6,273 nucleotides of DNA from assembly GCA_041795785.1 (NCBI GenBank), contig JBHBXR010000061.1, positions 1-6,273 on the forward strand. Reading direction: 5' to 3'. Under the pieces are notes generated by a model, which saw only the letters and a list, made by a program, of their open reading frames with translations, ran no database searches and was not told where the DNA came from. Position numbers and translations under genes: made by a program. Positions 1-5,874 of the stretch are shown here, piece after piece. The stretch's first letter is position 1. Each line of letters opens with the position of its first letter. This stretch comes from CAJPST01 sp041795785 (GTDB lineage Bacteria > Pseudomonadota > Gammaproteobacteria > Enterobacterales > Pasteurellaceae).

Positions 1-28
1 ACCAAATTTATATTAGAGGAATCAAATT

Positions 29-1936
29 ATGGGAAAAATTATCGGTATTGACTTAGGTACAACCAACTCTTGTGTTGCGGTAATGGACGGCGACAAACCG
101 CGTGTGATTGAAAATGCAGAAGGCGATCGTACAACACCGTCGATTATCGCCTATACGAATGATAATGAAACCTTAGTCGGACAACCGGCAAAACGCCAAG
201 CGGTCACCAATCCGAAAAATACGTTATTCGCAATTAAACGTTTAATCGGTCGCCGCTTTGAAGATCAGGAAGTACAACGTGACGTCAGCATTATGCCGTT
301 TGAAATCGTAAAAGCGGATAACGGCGACGCTTGGGTTTCCGTGAAAGGCGACAAATTGGCACCGCCGCAAATCTCTGCCGAAGTGCTGAAAAAAATGAAA
401 AAAACGGCGGAAGATTTCTTAGGCGAAACCGTTACCGAAGCGGTTATCACCGTGCCGGCATACTTTAACGACGCACAACGTCAGGCAACTAAAGACGCAG
501 GTCGTATCGCAGGTCTTGATGTAAAACGCATCATCAACGAACCGACGGCTGCGGCATTGGCTTACGGCTTGGATAAAGGTAAAGGCAACCAAACCATCGC
601 AGTGTACGACTTAGGTGGCGGTACCTTTGACTTGTCCATCATTGAAATCGACGAAGTGGGCGGTGAAAAAACCTTTGAAGTATTGGCGACCAACGGTGAC
701 ACTCACTTAGGCGGTGAAGACTTCGATAACCGTGTCATCAATTACTTGGTTGACGAATTCAAAAAAGAACAAGGTGTTGATTTACGCAATGACCCGTTAG
801 CGATGCAACGTTTGAAAGAAGCCGGTGAGAAAGCAAAAATCGAACTGTCTTCCGCACAACAAACCGATGTAAACCTGCCGTATATCACAGCGGATGCGAC
901 CGGACCGAAACACTTGAACATTAAATTAACCCGCGCCAAATTGGAAGCGTTGGTTGAGGATTTAGTCGCACGTTCAATGGAGCCGGTGAAAGTAGCCTTA
1001 GCCGATGCAGGTTTAAGCGTTTCGCAAATCGACGACGTAATCCTTGTGGGCGGTCAAACCCGTATGCCGTTAGTGCAACAAAAAGTGGCTGAATTCTTCG
1101 GTAAAGAACCGCGTAAAGACGTAAACCCGGACGAAGCGGTTGCCGTGGGTGCGGCGGTACAAGGCGGCGTGTTGTCCGGTAACGTCACCGACGTATTGCT
1201 GTTAGACGTAACGCCGTTATCCTTAGGTATCGAAACCATGGGCGGTGTGATGACCACTTTAATTGAGAAAAACACCACGATTCCGACTAAAAAATCGCAA
1301 GTGTTCTCAACAGCGGAAGATAACCAAAGCGCAGTAACTATTCACGTGTTACAAGGTGAACGTAAACGTGCATCGGATAACAAATCCTTGGGTCAATTTA
1401 ACTTGGAAGGCATTAACCCTGCACCGCGCGGTATGCCGCAAATTGAAGTGACTTTCGACATTGATACAGACGGTATTATCCACGTTTCGGCAAAAGACAA
1501 AGGCACGAATAAAGAGCAAAAAATTACGATTAAAGCGTCTTCAGGTTTAACCGATGAAGAAATCCAACAAATGGTACGCGATGCGGAAGCCAATGCGGAA
1601 GCGGATCGTAAATTCGAGGAATTGGTACAGGCACGCAATCAAGCGGATCATTTGGTTCACAGCACGCGTAAACAATTAAGCGAAGCGGGCGATAAACTCT
1701 CCGCAGAAGATAAAGCACCGATTGAAACCGCCGTCAACGAACTGGAAACGGCAGCCAAAGGTGAAGATAAAGCGGCGATTGAAGCGAAAATCCAAGCCTT
1801 AGTGCAAGTATCGGAAAAACTGATTCAAGCCGGTCAACAACAAGCGCAAGCCGATGCCAACGCCCAACAATCACAAGGCGGCAAAGGCGGCGATGATGTG
1901 GTTGATGCCGAGTTTGAAGAAGTGAAGGATAAGTAA
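29..1936 (+). CDS. dnaK: Molecular chaperone DnaK (Hsp70)
   Basis: This is a 635-residue cytoplasmic Hsp70 that binds exposed hydrophobic peptides in an ATP-driven cycle with DnaJ and GrpE. The nucleotide-binding domain fills roughly residues 1-385. It shows the phosphate-1 loop IGIDLGTTNS (5-14), the catalytic-region Lys70, Glu171 in the INEPTAAA motif and Thr199 in DLGGGTFD (194-201). The hydrophobic interdomain linker VLLLDVTPLSLG begins near residue 389, followed by the substrate-binding beta domain and an alpha-helical lid. The tail is Gln/Ala-rich and ends in the Hsp70-type acidic stretch DVVDAEFEEVKDK. The alignment to E. coli DnaK (638 residues, from memory) is nearly gap-free up to the tail. 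The ATG at 29 is preceded by AGAGGA at 15-20 with an 8-base spacer. Only 28 bases lie upstream, so any heat-shock promoter is outside the window. dnaJ follows 218 bases downstream in the usual order. Identification is essentially certain. Confidence 0.99.
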   Translation: MGKIIGIDLGTTNSCVAVMDGDKPRVIENAEGDRTTPSIIAYTNDNETLVGQPAKRQAVTNPKNTLFAIKRLIGRRFEDQEVQRDVSIMPFEIVKADNGDAWVSVKGDKLAPPQISAEVLKKMKKTAEDFLGETVTEAVITVPAYFNDAQRQATKDAGRIAGLDVKRIINEPTAAALAYGLDKGKGNQTIAVYDLGGGTFDLSIIEIDEVGGEKTFEVLATNGDTHLGGEDFDNRVINYLVDEFKKEQGVDLRNDPLAMQRLKEAGEKAKIELSSAQQTDVNLPYITADATGPKHLNIKLTRAKLEALVEDLVARSMEPVKVALADAGLSVSQIDDVILVGGQTRMPLVQQKVAEFFGKEPRKDVNPDEAVAVGAAVQGGVLSGNVTDVLLLDVTPLSLGIETMGGVMTTLIEKNTTIPTKKSQVFSTAEDNQSAVTIHVLQGERKRASDNKSLGQFNLEGINPAPRGMPQIEVTFDIDTDGIIHVSAKDKGTNKEQKITIKASSGLTDEEIQQMVRDAEANAEADRKFEELVQARNQADHLVHSTRKQLSEAGDKLSAEDKAPIETAVNELETAAKGEDKAAIEAKIQALVQVSEKLIQAGQQQAQADANAQQSQGGKGGDDVVDAEFEEVKDK

Positions 1937-1958
1937 TCAAATTTTTGATGATAAACTC

Positions 1959-1982
1959 AAGGGCGTAGCAATACGCCCTTTT
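1959..1982 (+). terminator. Hairpin after dnaK, possible partial terminator
   Basis: A perfect 9-bp stem (AAGGGCGTA at 1959-1967 with TACGCCCTT at 1972-1980) closes on a GCAA tetraloop of the stable GNRA class. It starts 22 bases after the dnaK stop. The following T run is short (TTTT at 1979-1982, then GGC), so termination is probably incomplete. That would suit attenuation between an abundant DnaK and a scarcer DnaJ, or protection of the dnaK mRNA 3' end. The hairpin is directly visible; its effect is inferred. Confidence 0.65.
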
Positions 1983-2009
1983 GGCATATTAATCAGCAAA
2001 TCTCTATGT

Positions 2010-2134
2010 CCACGCACGGTAAGCCGTACGTGGTTGCGAACAATCGTCAACTGACTGAGCCGTTCTGCGGCTCTTCCTAACAGTCCCAAAGGGGCTGAGC
2101 TATGCGTAACCCGGTACGGCTCTGCCGAGCCGGG
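2010..2134 (+). other. Structured dnaK-dnaJ spacer element (multi-hairpin, possible RNA)
   Basis: Four further hairpins follow one another on the strand transcribed with dnaK and dnaJ. (1) 2010-2019 pairs with 2024-2033, a 10-bp stem with one C-A mismatch and loop TAAG. (2) GAGCCG 2057-2062 pairs with CGGCTC 2068-2073. (3) CAGTCCC 2081-2087 pairs with GGGGCTG 2091-2097 (one G-U, loop AAA). (4) CCCGG 2110-2114 pairs with CCGGG 2130-2134, enclosing CGGC 2117-2120 with GCCG 2124-2127. The block GAGCCG recurs at 2127-2132 and CGGCTCT at 2117-2123, so alternative long-range pairings exist. From memory, E. coli has a predicted small RNA (tpke11) in the same dnaK-dnaJ spacer, but I cannot show homology. 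The element could be a structured mRNA segment, a processed small RNA or an intergenic palindromic repeat. I do not recognise it as a named family. Confidence 0.45.
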
Positions 2135-2153
2135 AAATTAAAGAGAATAATTT
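2135..2153 (+). promoter_or_regulatory. dnaJ translation start region with AT hairpin around the Shine-Dalgarno
   Basis: AAATTA (2135-2140) can pair with TAATTT (2148-2153). This places the modest Shine-Dalgarno-like AAGAGA (2141-2146) in a 7-base loop, one base before the ATG at 2155. The hairpin abuts hairpin 4 of the spacer and could stack on it. Such an all-A-U stem would be marginally stable and could melt with heat, but no experiment or conservation is available to support a thermosensor. Confidence 0.35.
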
Positions 2154-2154
2154 A

Positions 2155-3285
2155 ATGGCAAAACGAGACTATTACGAAGTGCTGGGTGTGCAAAAAGGGG
2201 CGGATGAAAAAGAAATCAAACGCGCTTATAAACGCCTTGCAATGAAATATCATCCGGACAGAACCAAGGGTGATAAAGAAAGCGAAGAAAAGTTCAAAGA
2301 AATTAACGAAGCCTATGAAGTGCTTGCCGATAAAGAAAAACGCGCCACTTATGATCAATTCGGTCATGCCGCATTTGAAAACGGCGGTGCGGGTGCGGGC
2401 GGTTTCGGTGGCTTTAGCGGGGCGGATTTCGGTGATATTTTCGGCGATATGTTCGGCGATATTTTCGGTGGCGGACGCGGTCGCCAACGTGTCGTACGCG
2501 GCGAAGATTTACGCTATGACATTGAAATCACGTTAGAAGAAGCCGTACGCGGTGCCAAAAAAGATATTCAAATCAATACATTGGTACAATGTGATCATTG
2601 CCACGGCAGCGGTGCGGAAAAAGATTCCAAAGTGGAAACCTGTCCGACCTGTCACGGCGCCGGTCGAATCCGCCGTCAACAGGGATTTTTCGTTACCGAA
2701 CAACCTTGTCCGCATTGTCACGGTTCCGGTAAACGAATTGAAAAACCTTGTAAAAAATGTCATGGCGACGGACGCGTTCACAAAAAGAAAAACCTTTCCG
2801 TCACTATTCCGCCGGGTGTGGACACAGGCAATCAACTGCGTTTGTCCGGTGAGGGCGCAGCGGGCGAAAACGGTGCACCGGCAGGTGATTTATATGTCGT
2901 TATTCACGTGAAAGAACATCATATCTTCCAGCGTGACGGCAACAATCTCTATTGCGAAGTGCCGATCAGCTTTACTTTAGCGGCACTTGGCGGCGAAATT
3001 GAAGTGCCGACGTTAGACGGCAGAGTAAAACTTAAAGTCCCCGAAGGCACGCAGACCGGCAAGTTATTCCGTATGCGCGGTAAAGGTGTCGCTGCCGCCC
3101 GCAGCGGCTATACGGGAGATTTGATTTGCAAAGTCATCATCGAAACACCGGTTTCCCTAAATGACGAGCAAAAAGCATTATTGAAACAACTGGAAGAAAG
3201 TTTGGAAGGACACAGCCAACATCGTCCTAAATCCTCCAGTTTCTTGGATAGTGTAAAAAATTTCTTTGATAATCTAGGCAAATGA
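2155..3285 (+). CDS. dnaJ: Co-chaperone DnaJ (type I Hsp40)
   Basis: This is a 376-residue type I J-protein that delivers substrates to DnaK and stimulates its ATPase. The J domain (about 4-70) carries the essential HPD triad at 33-35. A Gly/Phe-rich region (about 77-107) includes a near-repeat FGDIFGDMFGDIFG. The zinc-finger domain has all four CxxCxGxG modules intact: Cys146/149, 163/166, 185/188 and 199/202. The two beta-sandwich C-terminal substrate domains follow (about 213-335), then a dimerisation tail ending SVKNFFDNLGK. Length matches the family (E. coli about 376). The ATG at 2155 gives the canonical N-terminus MAKRDYYEVLG. The gene lies downstream of dnaK, probably co-transcribed and partly uncoupled by the structured spacer. 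I saw no obvious heat-shock promoter in the spacer. It ends at a terminator formed by paired uptake signals. Confidence 0.99.
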   Translation: MAKRDYYEVLGVQKGADEKEIKRAYKRLAMKYHPDRTKGDKESEEKFKEINEAYEVLADKEKRATYDQFGHAAFENGGAGAGGFGGFSGADFGDIFGDMFGDIFGGGRGRQRVVRGEDLRYDIEITLEEAVRGAKKDIQINTLVQCDHCHGSGAEKDSKVETCPTCHGAGRIRRQQGFFVTEQPCPHCHGSGKRIEKPCKKCHGDGRVHKKKNLSVTIPPGVDTGNQLRLSGEGAAGENGAPAGDLYVVIHVKEHHIFQRDGNNLYCEVPISFTLAALGGEIEVPTLDGRVKLKVPEGTQTGKLFRMRGKGVAAARSGYTGDLICKVIIETPVSLNDEQKALLKQLEESLEGHSQHRPKSSSFLDSVKNFFDNLGK

Positions 3286-3289
3286 TAAA

Positions 3290-3298
3290 AAGTGCGGT
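3290..3298 (+). repeat. DNA uptake signal sequence (AAGTGCGGT)
   Basis: Exact 9-base core of the Haemophilus-type uptake signal, followed by CGAAAAA. This roughly fits the AT-rich downstream part of the extended consensus. It forms the left arm of the dnaJ terminator. Such signals bias natural transformation toward DNA of the same lineage. Confidence 0.92.
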
Positions 3299-3320
3299 CG
3301 AAAAAGCAGTTAAAATTTTG

Positions 3321-3329
3321 ACCGCACTT
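3321..3329 (-). repeat. DNA uptake signal sequence (AAGTGCGGT, minus strand)
   Basis: Exact core read on the minus strand (ACCGCACTT on plus), followed on that strand by CAAAATTTT, a good match to the AT-rich extension. It is the right arm of the dnaJ terminator hairpin. Confidence 0.92.
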
Positions 3330-3353
3330 TTTTGTTGTGAAACCAATAAAACA

Positions 3354-3385
3354 AACCCCGTTGATTCGCTAAAATCAACGGGGTT
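3354..3385 (-). terminator. Intrinsic terminator of rnpB
   Basis: A 13-bp perfect stem (3354-3366 with 3373-3385) closes on a 6-base loop. Read on the minus strand the GC-rich arm is followed by TTTGTTTT, a good intrinsic terminator tail. On the plus strand only TTCTT follows. It lies just past the mature 3' end of the RNase P RNA, so it is assigned to that gene. Confidence 0.87.
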
Positions 3386-3391
3386 CTTAAG

Positions 3392-3772
<381 letters not shown>

Positions 3773-3785
3773 GGCGCGCAGTATA
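3773..3785 (-). promoter_or_regulatory. rnpB promoter: -10 box and GC-rich discriminator
   Basis: On the minus strand TATACT (3785 down to 3780) is one base off the TATAAT consensus and lies 7 bases before the expected 5' end of the RNase P RNA near 3772. The gap between box and start is GCGCGCC. Such GC-rich discriminators are typical of promoters under stringent (ppGpp) control, as for stable RNAs. No convincing -35 hexamer is seen at 16-18 bp spacing. The position supports the call; growth-rate control is inferred. Confidence 0.65.
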
Positions 3786-3855
3786 GCGCAATTGTACGGA
3801 TTAATATAGAGTTAATACGAAACTTACGCTAAAATGCTCCCCATCTTTACTTGTT

Positions 3856-3860
3856 GGGAG
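3856..3860 (+). promoter_or_regulatory. Ribosome binding site that fixes the kdsD start
   Basis: GGGAG lies 8 bases before the ATG at 3869. An in-frame TTG at 3851 would give six extra residues, but it lies upstream of this site and leaves it inside the gene. ATG 3869 is therefore preferred. Confidence 0.82.
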
Positions 3861-3868
3861 AACCTTTG

Positions 3869-4804
3869 ATGAACTATTTACAAATTGCCCGTGAAACGCT
3901 GGCGATAGAAGAAAAGGCGCTGGCTACGCTAAGCCGGAATTTAGATCAGACTTTTAATCAAGTCATCGAATTAATCCTTGCGTGCGAAGGGCATTTAGTT
4001 ATCGGCGGAATCGGTAAATCCGGTTTAATCGGTCAAAAGATGGTGGCAACCTTCGCATCCACCGGTACGCCAAGTTTCTTCCTGCATCCGACCGAAGCCT
4101 TTCACGGTGATTTGGGTATGCTAAAACCCATTGATGTAGTAATGCTAATTTCTTACAGCGGTGAAAGTGACGATGTGAATAAACTGATCCCGAGCTTAAG
4201 AAATTTCGGCAATAAAATCATTGCGTTAACCGGTAATAAAAATTCCACCTTAGCCAAATATGCAGACTATGCGTTGGATATCAGCGTCGAGCGGGAAGCC
4301 TGCCCGAATAATTTGGCGCCGACCACTTCGGCTTTAGTCACATTAGCATTGGGTGACGCCTTGGCCGTGGCATTAATTAAAGCGCGTAACTTCCAACCGG
4401 CGGATTTTGCCAAATTCCATCCGGGCGGCAGTTTGGGACGTCGTTTATTGTGTCGTGTTAAAGATGAAATGCAAACCCGTTTACCGCTCGCCGAATTAAC
4501 GACCTCTTTCGCCGATTGTTTAACCGTGATGAACGAGGGCAGAATGGGCGTTGCGTTGGTGATGGAAAACGGTCAATTGAAAGGCATTATTACCGATGGC
4601 GATATTCGTCGCGCACTGGCTGCCAACGGCGCGAATACGTTAAATAAAACCGCGCAAGACTTAATGACTTCCAATCCGAAAACCATCCATTACAACGCCT
4701 ATTTATCAGAAGCGGAAGCCTTTATGAAAGAGAAAAAAATCCATTCTTTGATTGCTGTTGATGATGACAATAACGTTGTTGGTTTAATCGAATTTTCAAG
4801 TTAA
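3869..4804 (+). CDS. kdsD: Arabinose-5-phosphate isomerase KdsD (SIS + CBS pair)
   Basis: This cytoplasmic enzyme interconverts ribulose 5-phosphate and arabinose 5-phosphate, the first committed step to Kdo for lipid A-core. From ATG 3869 it has 311 residues. The N-terminal sugar isomerase (SIS) domain (about 35-180) shows GGIGKSG (46-52), SYSGES (95-100) and the family block EACPNNLAPTTS (143-154). FHPGGSLGRRLL (183-194) closes it. Two CBS repeats follow (about 200-311), with ITDGDIRRAL at 241-250. Compared with the residues I recall for E. coli KdsD (Lys59, Glu111, Glu152, His193), Lys50, Glu143 and His184 are kept while the Glu111 position appears to be Asp102. The protein ends at GLIEFSS, shorter than E. 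coli (328), which lacks nothing catalytic. kdsC follows 4 bases later, so the two are probably co-transcribed. The KpsF/GutQ paralogues share this fold, but the linkage to kdsC favours KdsD. Confidence 0.95.
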   Translation: MNYLQIARETLAIEEKALATLSRNLDQTFNQVIELILACEGHLVIGGIGKSGLIGQKMVATFASTGTPSFFLHPTEAFHGDLGMLKPIDVVMLISYSGESDDVNKLIPSLRNFGNKIIALTGNKNSTLAKYADYALDISVEREACPNNLAPTTSALVTLALGDALAVALIKARNFQPADFAKFHPGGSLGRRLLCRVKDEMQTRLPLAELTTSFADCLTVMNEGRMGVALVMENGQLKGIITDGDIRRALAANGANTLNKTAQDLMTSNPKTIHYNAYLSEAEAFMKEKKIHSLIAVDDDNNVVGLIEFSS

Positions 4805-4808
4805 TTAT

Positions 4809-5351
4809 ATGAACGAAAAATTACAGAATATCAAACTTGTTATTACCGATGTGGACGGCGTACTCACCGACGGTTTGTTACATTACGATGCCAACGGCGA
4901 AGCGATTAAAAGTTTTCACGTGCGCGACGGTCTCGGTATCAAAATGTTGATGGAAAGCGGCATTCAGGTTGCCGTTCTGTCGGGGCGATCTTCACCGATC
5001 TTACAAAAACGCATTGAAGATCTCGGTATTAAACTGGCTTTTTTGGGTAAACTGGAAAAAGAAAGCGCCTGCTTTGAATTAATGAAGCTGGCAGGGGTGA
5101 GCGCAGAACAAACTGCTTATATCGGTGATGACAGCGTTGATTTGCCTGCTTTTGCCGTTTGCGGTTTTTCATTTGCCGTAGCGGATGCCGCAGGATATGT
5201 GAGGGATTGCGCCGATTATGTGCTTTCTCTCGGCGGCGGCAAGGGAGCCTTCCGCGAAATGTCCGATATGATCCTAACCGCACAAGGGAAAACGGAAATT
5301 TACAGCACCGCCAAAGGCTTTCTTAAAGCGGTAAAAAATATGGCGCAGTAA
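4809..5351 (+). CDS. kdsC: 3-deoxy-D-manno-octulosonate 8-phosphate phosphatase KdsC
   Basis: This HAD-superfamily phosphatase hydrolyses Kdo 8-phosphate to Kdo. It has 180 residues, the length I recall for the structurally studied H. influenzae orthologue HI1679. HAD motif I is ITDVDGVLTDG (12-22), with nucleophile Asp14 and acid/base Asp16. Motif II is LSGR with Ser58. The motif III lysine is in the GKLEK segment (Lys81 or Lys84). Motif IV is GDDSVD, with Asp107, Asp108 and Asp111 for Mg2+ binding. There is no cap domain, as expected for the C0 subtype that forms tetramers. The ATG at 4809 lies 4 bases after the kdsD stop and has no strong Shine-Dalgarno, which suggests translational coupling. 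No lptC-lptA-lptB genes follow, unlike E. coli; a terminator comes right after. Confidence 0.97.
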   Translation: MNEKLQNIKLVITDVDGVLTDGLLHYDANGEAIKSFHVRDGLGIKMLMESGIQVAVLSGRSSPILQKRIEDLGIKLAFLGKLEKESACFELMKLAGVSAEQTAYIGDDSVDLPAFAVCGFSFAVADAAGYVRDCADYVLSLGGGKGAFREMSDMILTAQGKTEIYSTAKGFLKAVKNMAQ

Positions 5352-5359
5352 TTAAACGC

Positions 5360-5387
5360 AAAACGGACGCAGTCAAACGTCCGTTTT
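5360..5387. terminator. Bidirectional terminator between kdsC and the Rid-family gene
   Basis: A perfect 10-bp stem (AAAACGGACG 5360-5369 with CGTCCGTTTT 5378-5387) has an 8-base loop. It is A-rich on the left and T-rich on the right, so it reads as a terminator on both strands. It lies 8 bases after the kdsC stop and about 30 bases beyond the stop of the convergent gene. Confidence 0.85.
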
Positions 5388-5411
5388 CATTTAAAAACAC
5401 CTTATTTTTTC

Positions 5412-5420
5412 ACCGCACTT
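5412..5420 (-). repeat. DNA uptake signal sequence overlapping a stop codon
   Basis: Exact AAGTGCGGT core on the minus strand, followed by GAAAAAATA, a strong match to the extended consensus. Its first A is the last base of the TAA stop (5422-5420) of the Rid-family gene. Confidence 0.92.
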
Positions 5421-5776
5421 TATGCTCCAACGGCGGCAACTATGACAATTTCCACTTTCCAATCGGCATTTGCCAATTTGGCTTCCACCGTCGCACGGGT
5501 AGGCGGATTTTGTTTATCGACCCACTCGTCCCACGCACGGTTCATATCGGCGTAATCCTGCATATCGGCAAGGAAAATCTGGACGGTTAAAATCCGATGT
5601 TTGGCACTGCCCGTTTCCGCCAATAACTTATCAATAAATCCTAACACTTCTTTGGTTTGCTGATAAGCATCCGCCTGCGTATTTTCCGGCACTTGCCCCG
5701 CCAAATAAACCAAACCGTTATAAACCGCCGCTTCCGACAGTCTGCCGTTTGAATGAAGACGTTGAATTTTTGTCAT
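5420..5776 (-). CDS. Rid/YjgF/RutC-family protein, YoaB-like
   Basis: A 118-residue protein of the YjgF/YER057c/UK114 (Rid) family, small trimeric cytosolic proteins. The founding member RidA deaminates reactive 2-aminoacrylate-type imines. It resembles E. coli YoaB as I remember it: AGQVPENTQADAYQQT (26-41), IFLADMQDYADMNRAWDEWV (67-86), PPTRATVEAKL (91-101) and KVEIVIVAAV (107-116). Arg94 aligns with the imine-binding arginine of RidA (Arg105) and Glu109 with the RidA C-terminal Glu, so the site looks usable. The YoaB branch is not true RidA, and its substrate is unknown to me. The start is ATG 5776, because AAGGAG (5788-5783) lies 6 bases upstream. A longer in-frame start at 5827 would add 17 residues but lacks such a site. 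It is convergent with kdsC and divergent from the next gene. Confidence 0.88.
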   Translation of the reverse strand: MTKIQRLHSNGRLSEAAVYNGLVYLAGQVPENTQADAYQQTKEVLGFIDKLLAETGSAKHRILTVQIFLADMQDYADMNRAWDEWVDKQNPPTRATVEAKLANADWKVEIVIVAAVGA

Positions 5777-5782
5777 TTTTTG

Positions 5783-5788
5783 CTCCTT
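5783..5788 (-). promoter_or_regulatory. Ribosome binding site fixing the Rid-family start
   Basis: Minus-strand AAGGAG, a near-perfect Shine-Dalgarno, is followed by CAAAAA and ATG at 5776. It rules out the longer in-frame start at 5827 and gives an N-terminus MTKIQRL, consistent with the family length. Confidence 0.88.
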
Positions 5789-5806
5789 ATTTAATAAAAA
5801 ATCCGT

Positions 5807-5816
5807 TATCATGATA
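5807..5816. promoter_or_regulatory. Palindrome in the divergent intergenic region
   Basis: TATCATGATA is a perfect 10-bp palindrome in the 98-bp gap between the Rid-family start and the YwiC-like start. One mismatched pair separates it from another G-C pair on each side. It could be an operator or an overlapping -10 region on the minus strand (TATCAT). No clear promoter pair or known regulator box was identified, so this is a weak call. Confidence 0.25.
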
Positions 5817-5874
5817 CCAATCCGCAATAAAACCGACTAAAATAATCAACTACTCAACGCGAACGGAAGGACTC

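Larger units (their letters stand above)
3287..3333 (+). terminator. Terminator of dnaJ formed by an inverted pair of uptake signals
   Basis: A 13-bp perfect stem (3287-3299 with 3320-3332) starts 2 bases after the dnaJ stop, has a 20-base AT-rich loop and runs into TTTTTT. Each arm contains one full AAGTGCGGT core in opposite orientation. Inverted uptake signals acting as terminators are well known in Haemophilus. A-rich left and T-rich right flanks make it potentially bidirectional, so it may also back up the rnpB terminator on the minus strand. Confidence 0.9.

Noticed and set aside
265..1940. Minus-strand open frames within dnaK
   Set aside because: Composition mirrors dnaK codon use; no starts with ribosome binding sites and no family resemblance.
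2005..2134. Remnant of a group II intron (domain V-like ACGTACGG and GAGCCG strings)
   Set aside because: The strings resemble parts of domain V, but the stem order, loop and catalytic triad arrangement do not match on either strand, and no reverse transcriptase or domain VI is present.
2152..2911. Long open frames antisense to or out of frame with dnaJ (2152-2487 minus, 2533-2835 minus, 2270-2536 plus, 2552-2911 plus)
   Set aside because: They are low-complexity shadows of the dnaJ codons without ribosome binding sites or recognisable domains.
5777..5827. 17-residue N-terminal extension of the Rid-family protein
   Set aside because: It would start upstream of a strong Shine-Dalgarno that is well placed for ATG 5776, and Rid proteins begin close to that point.
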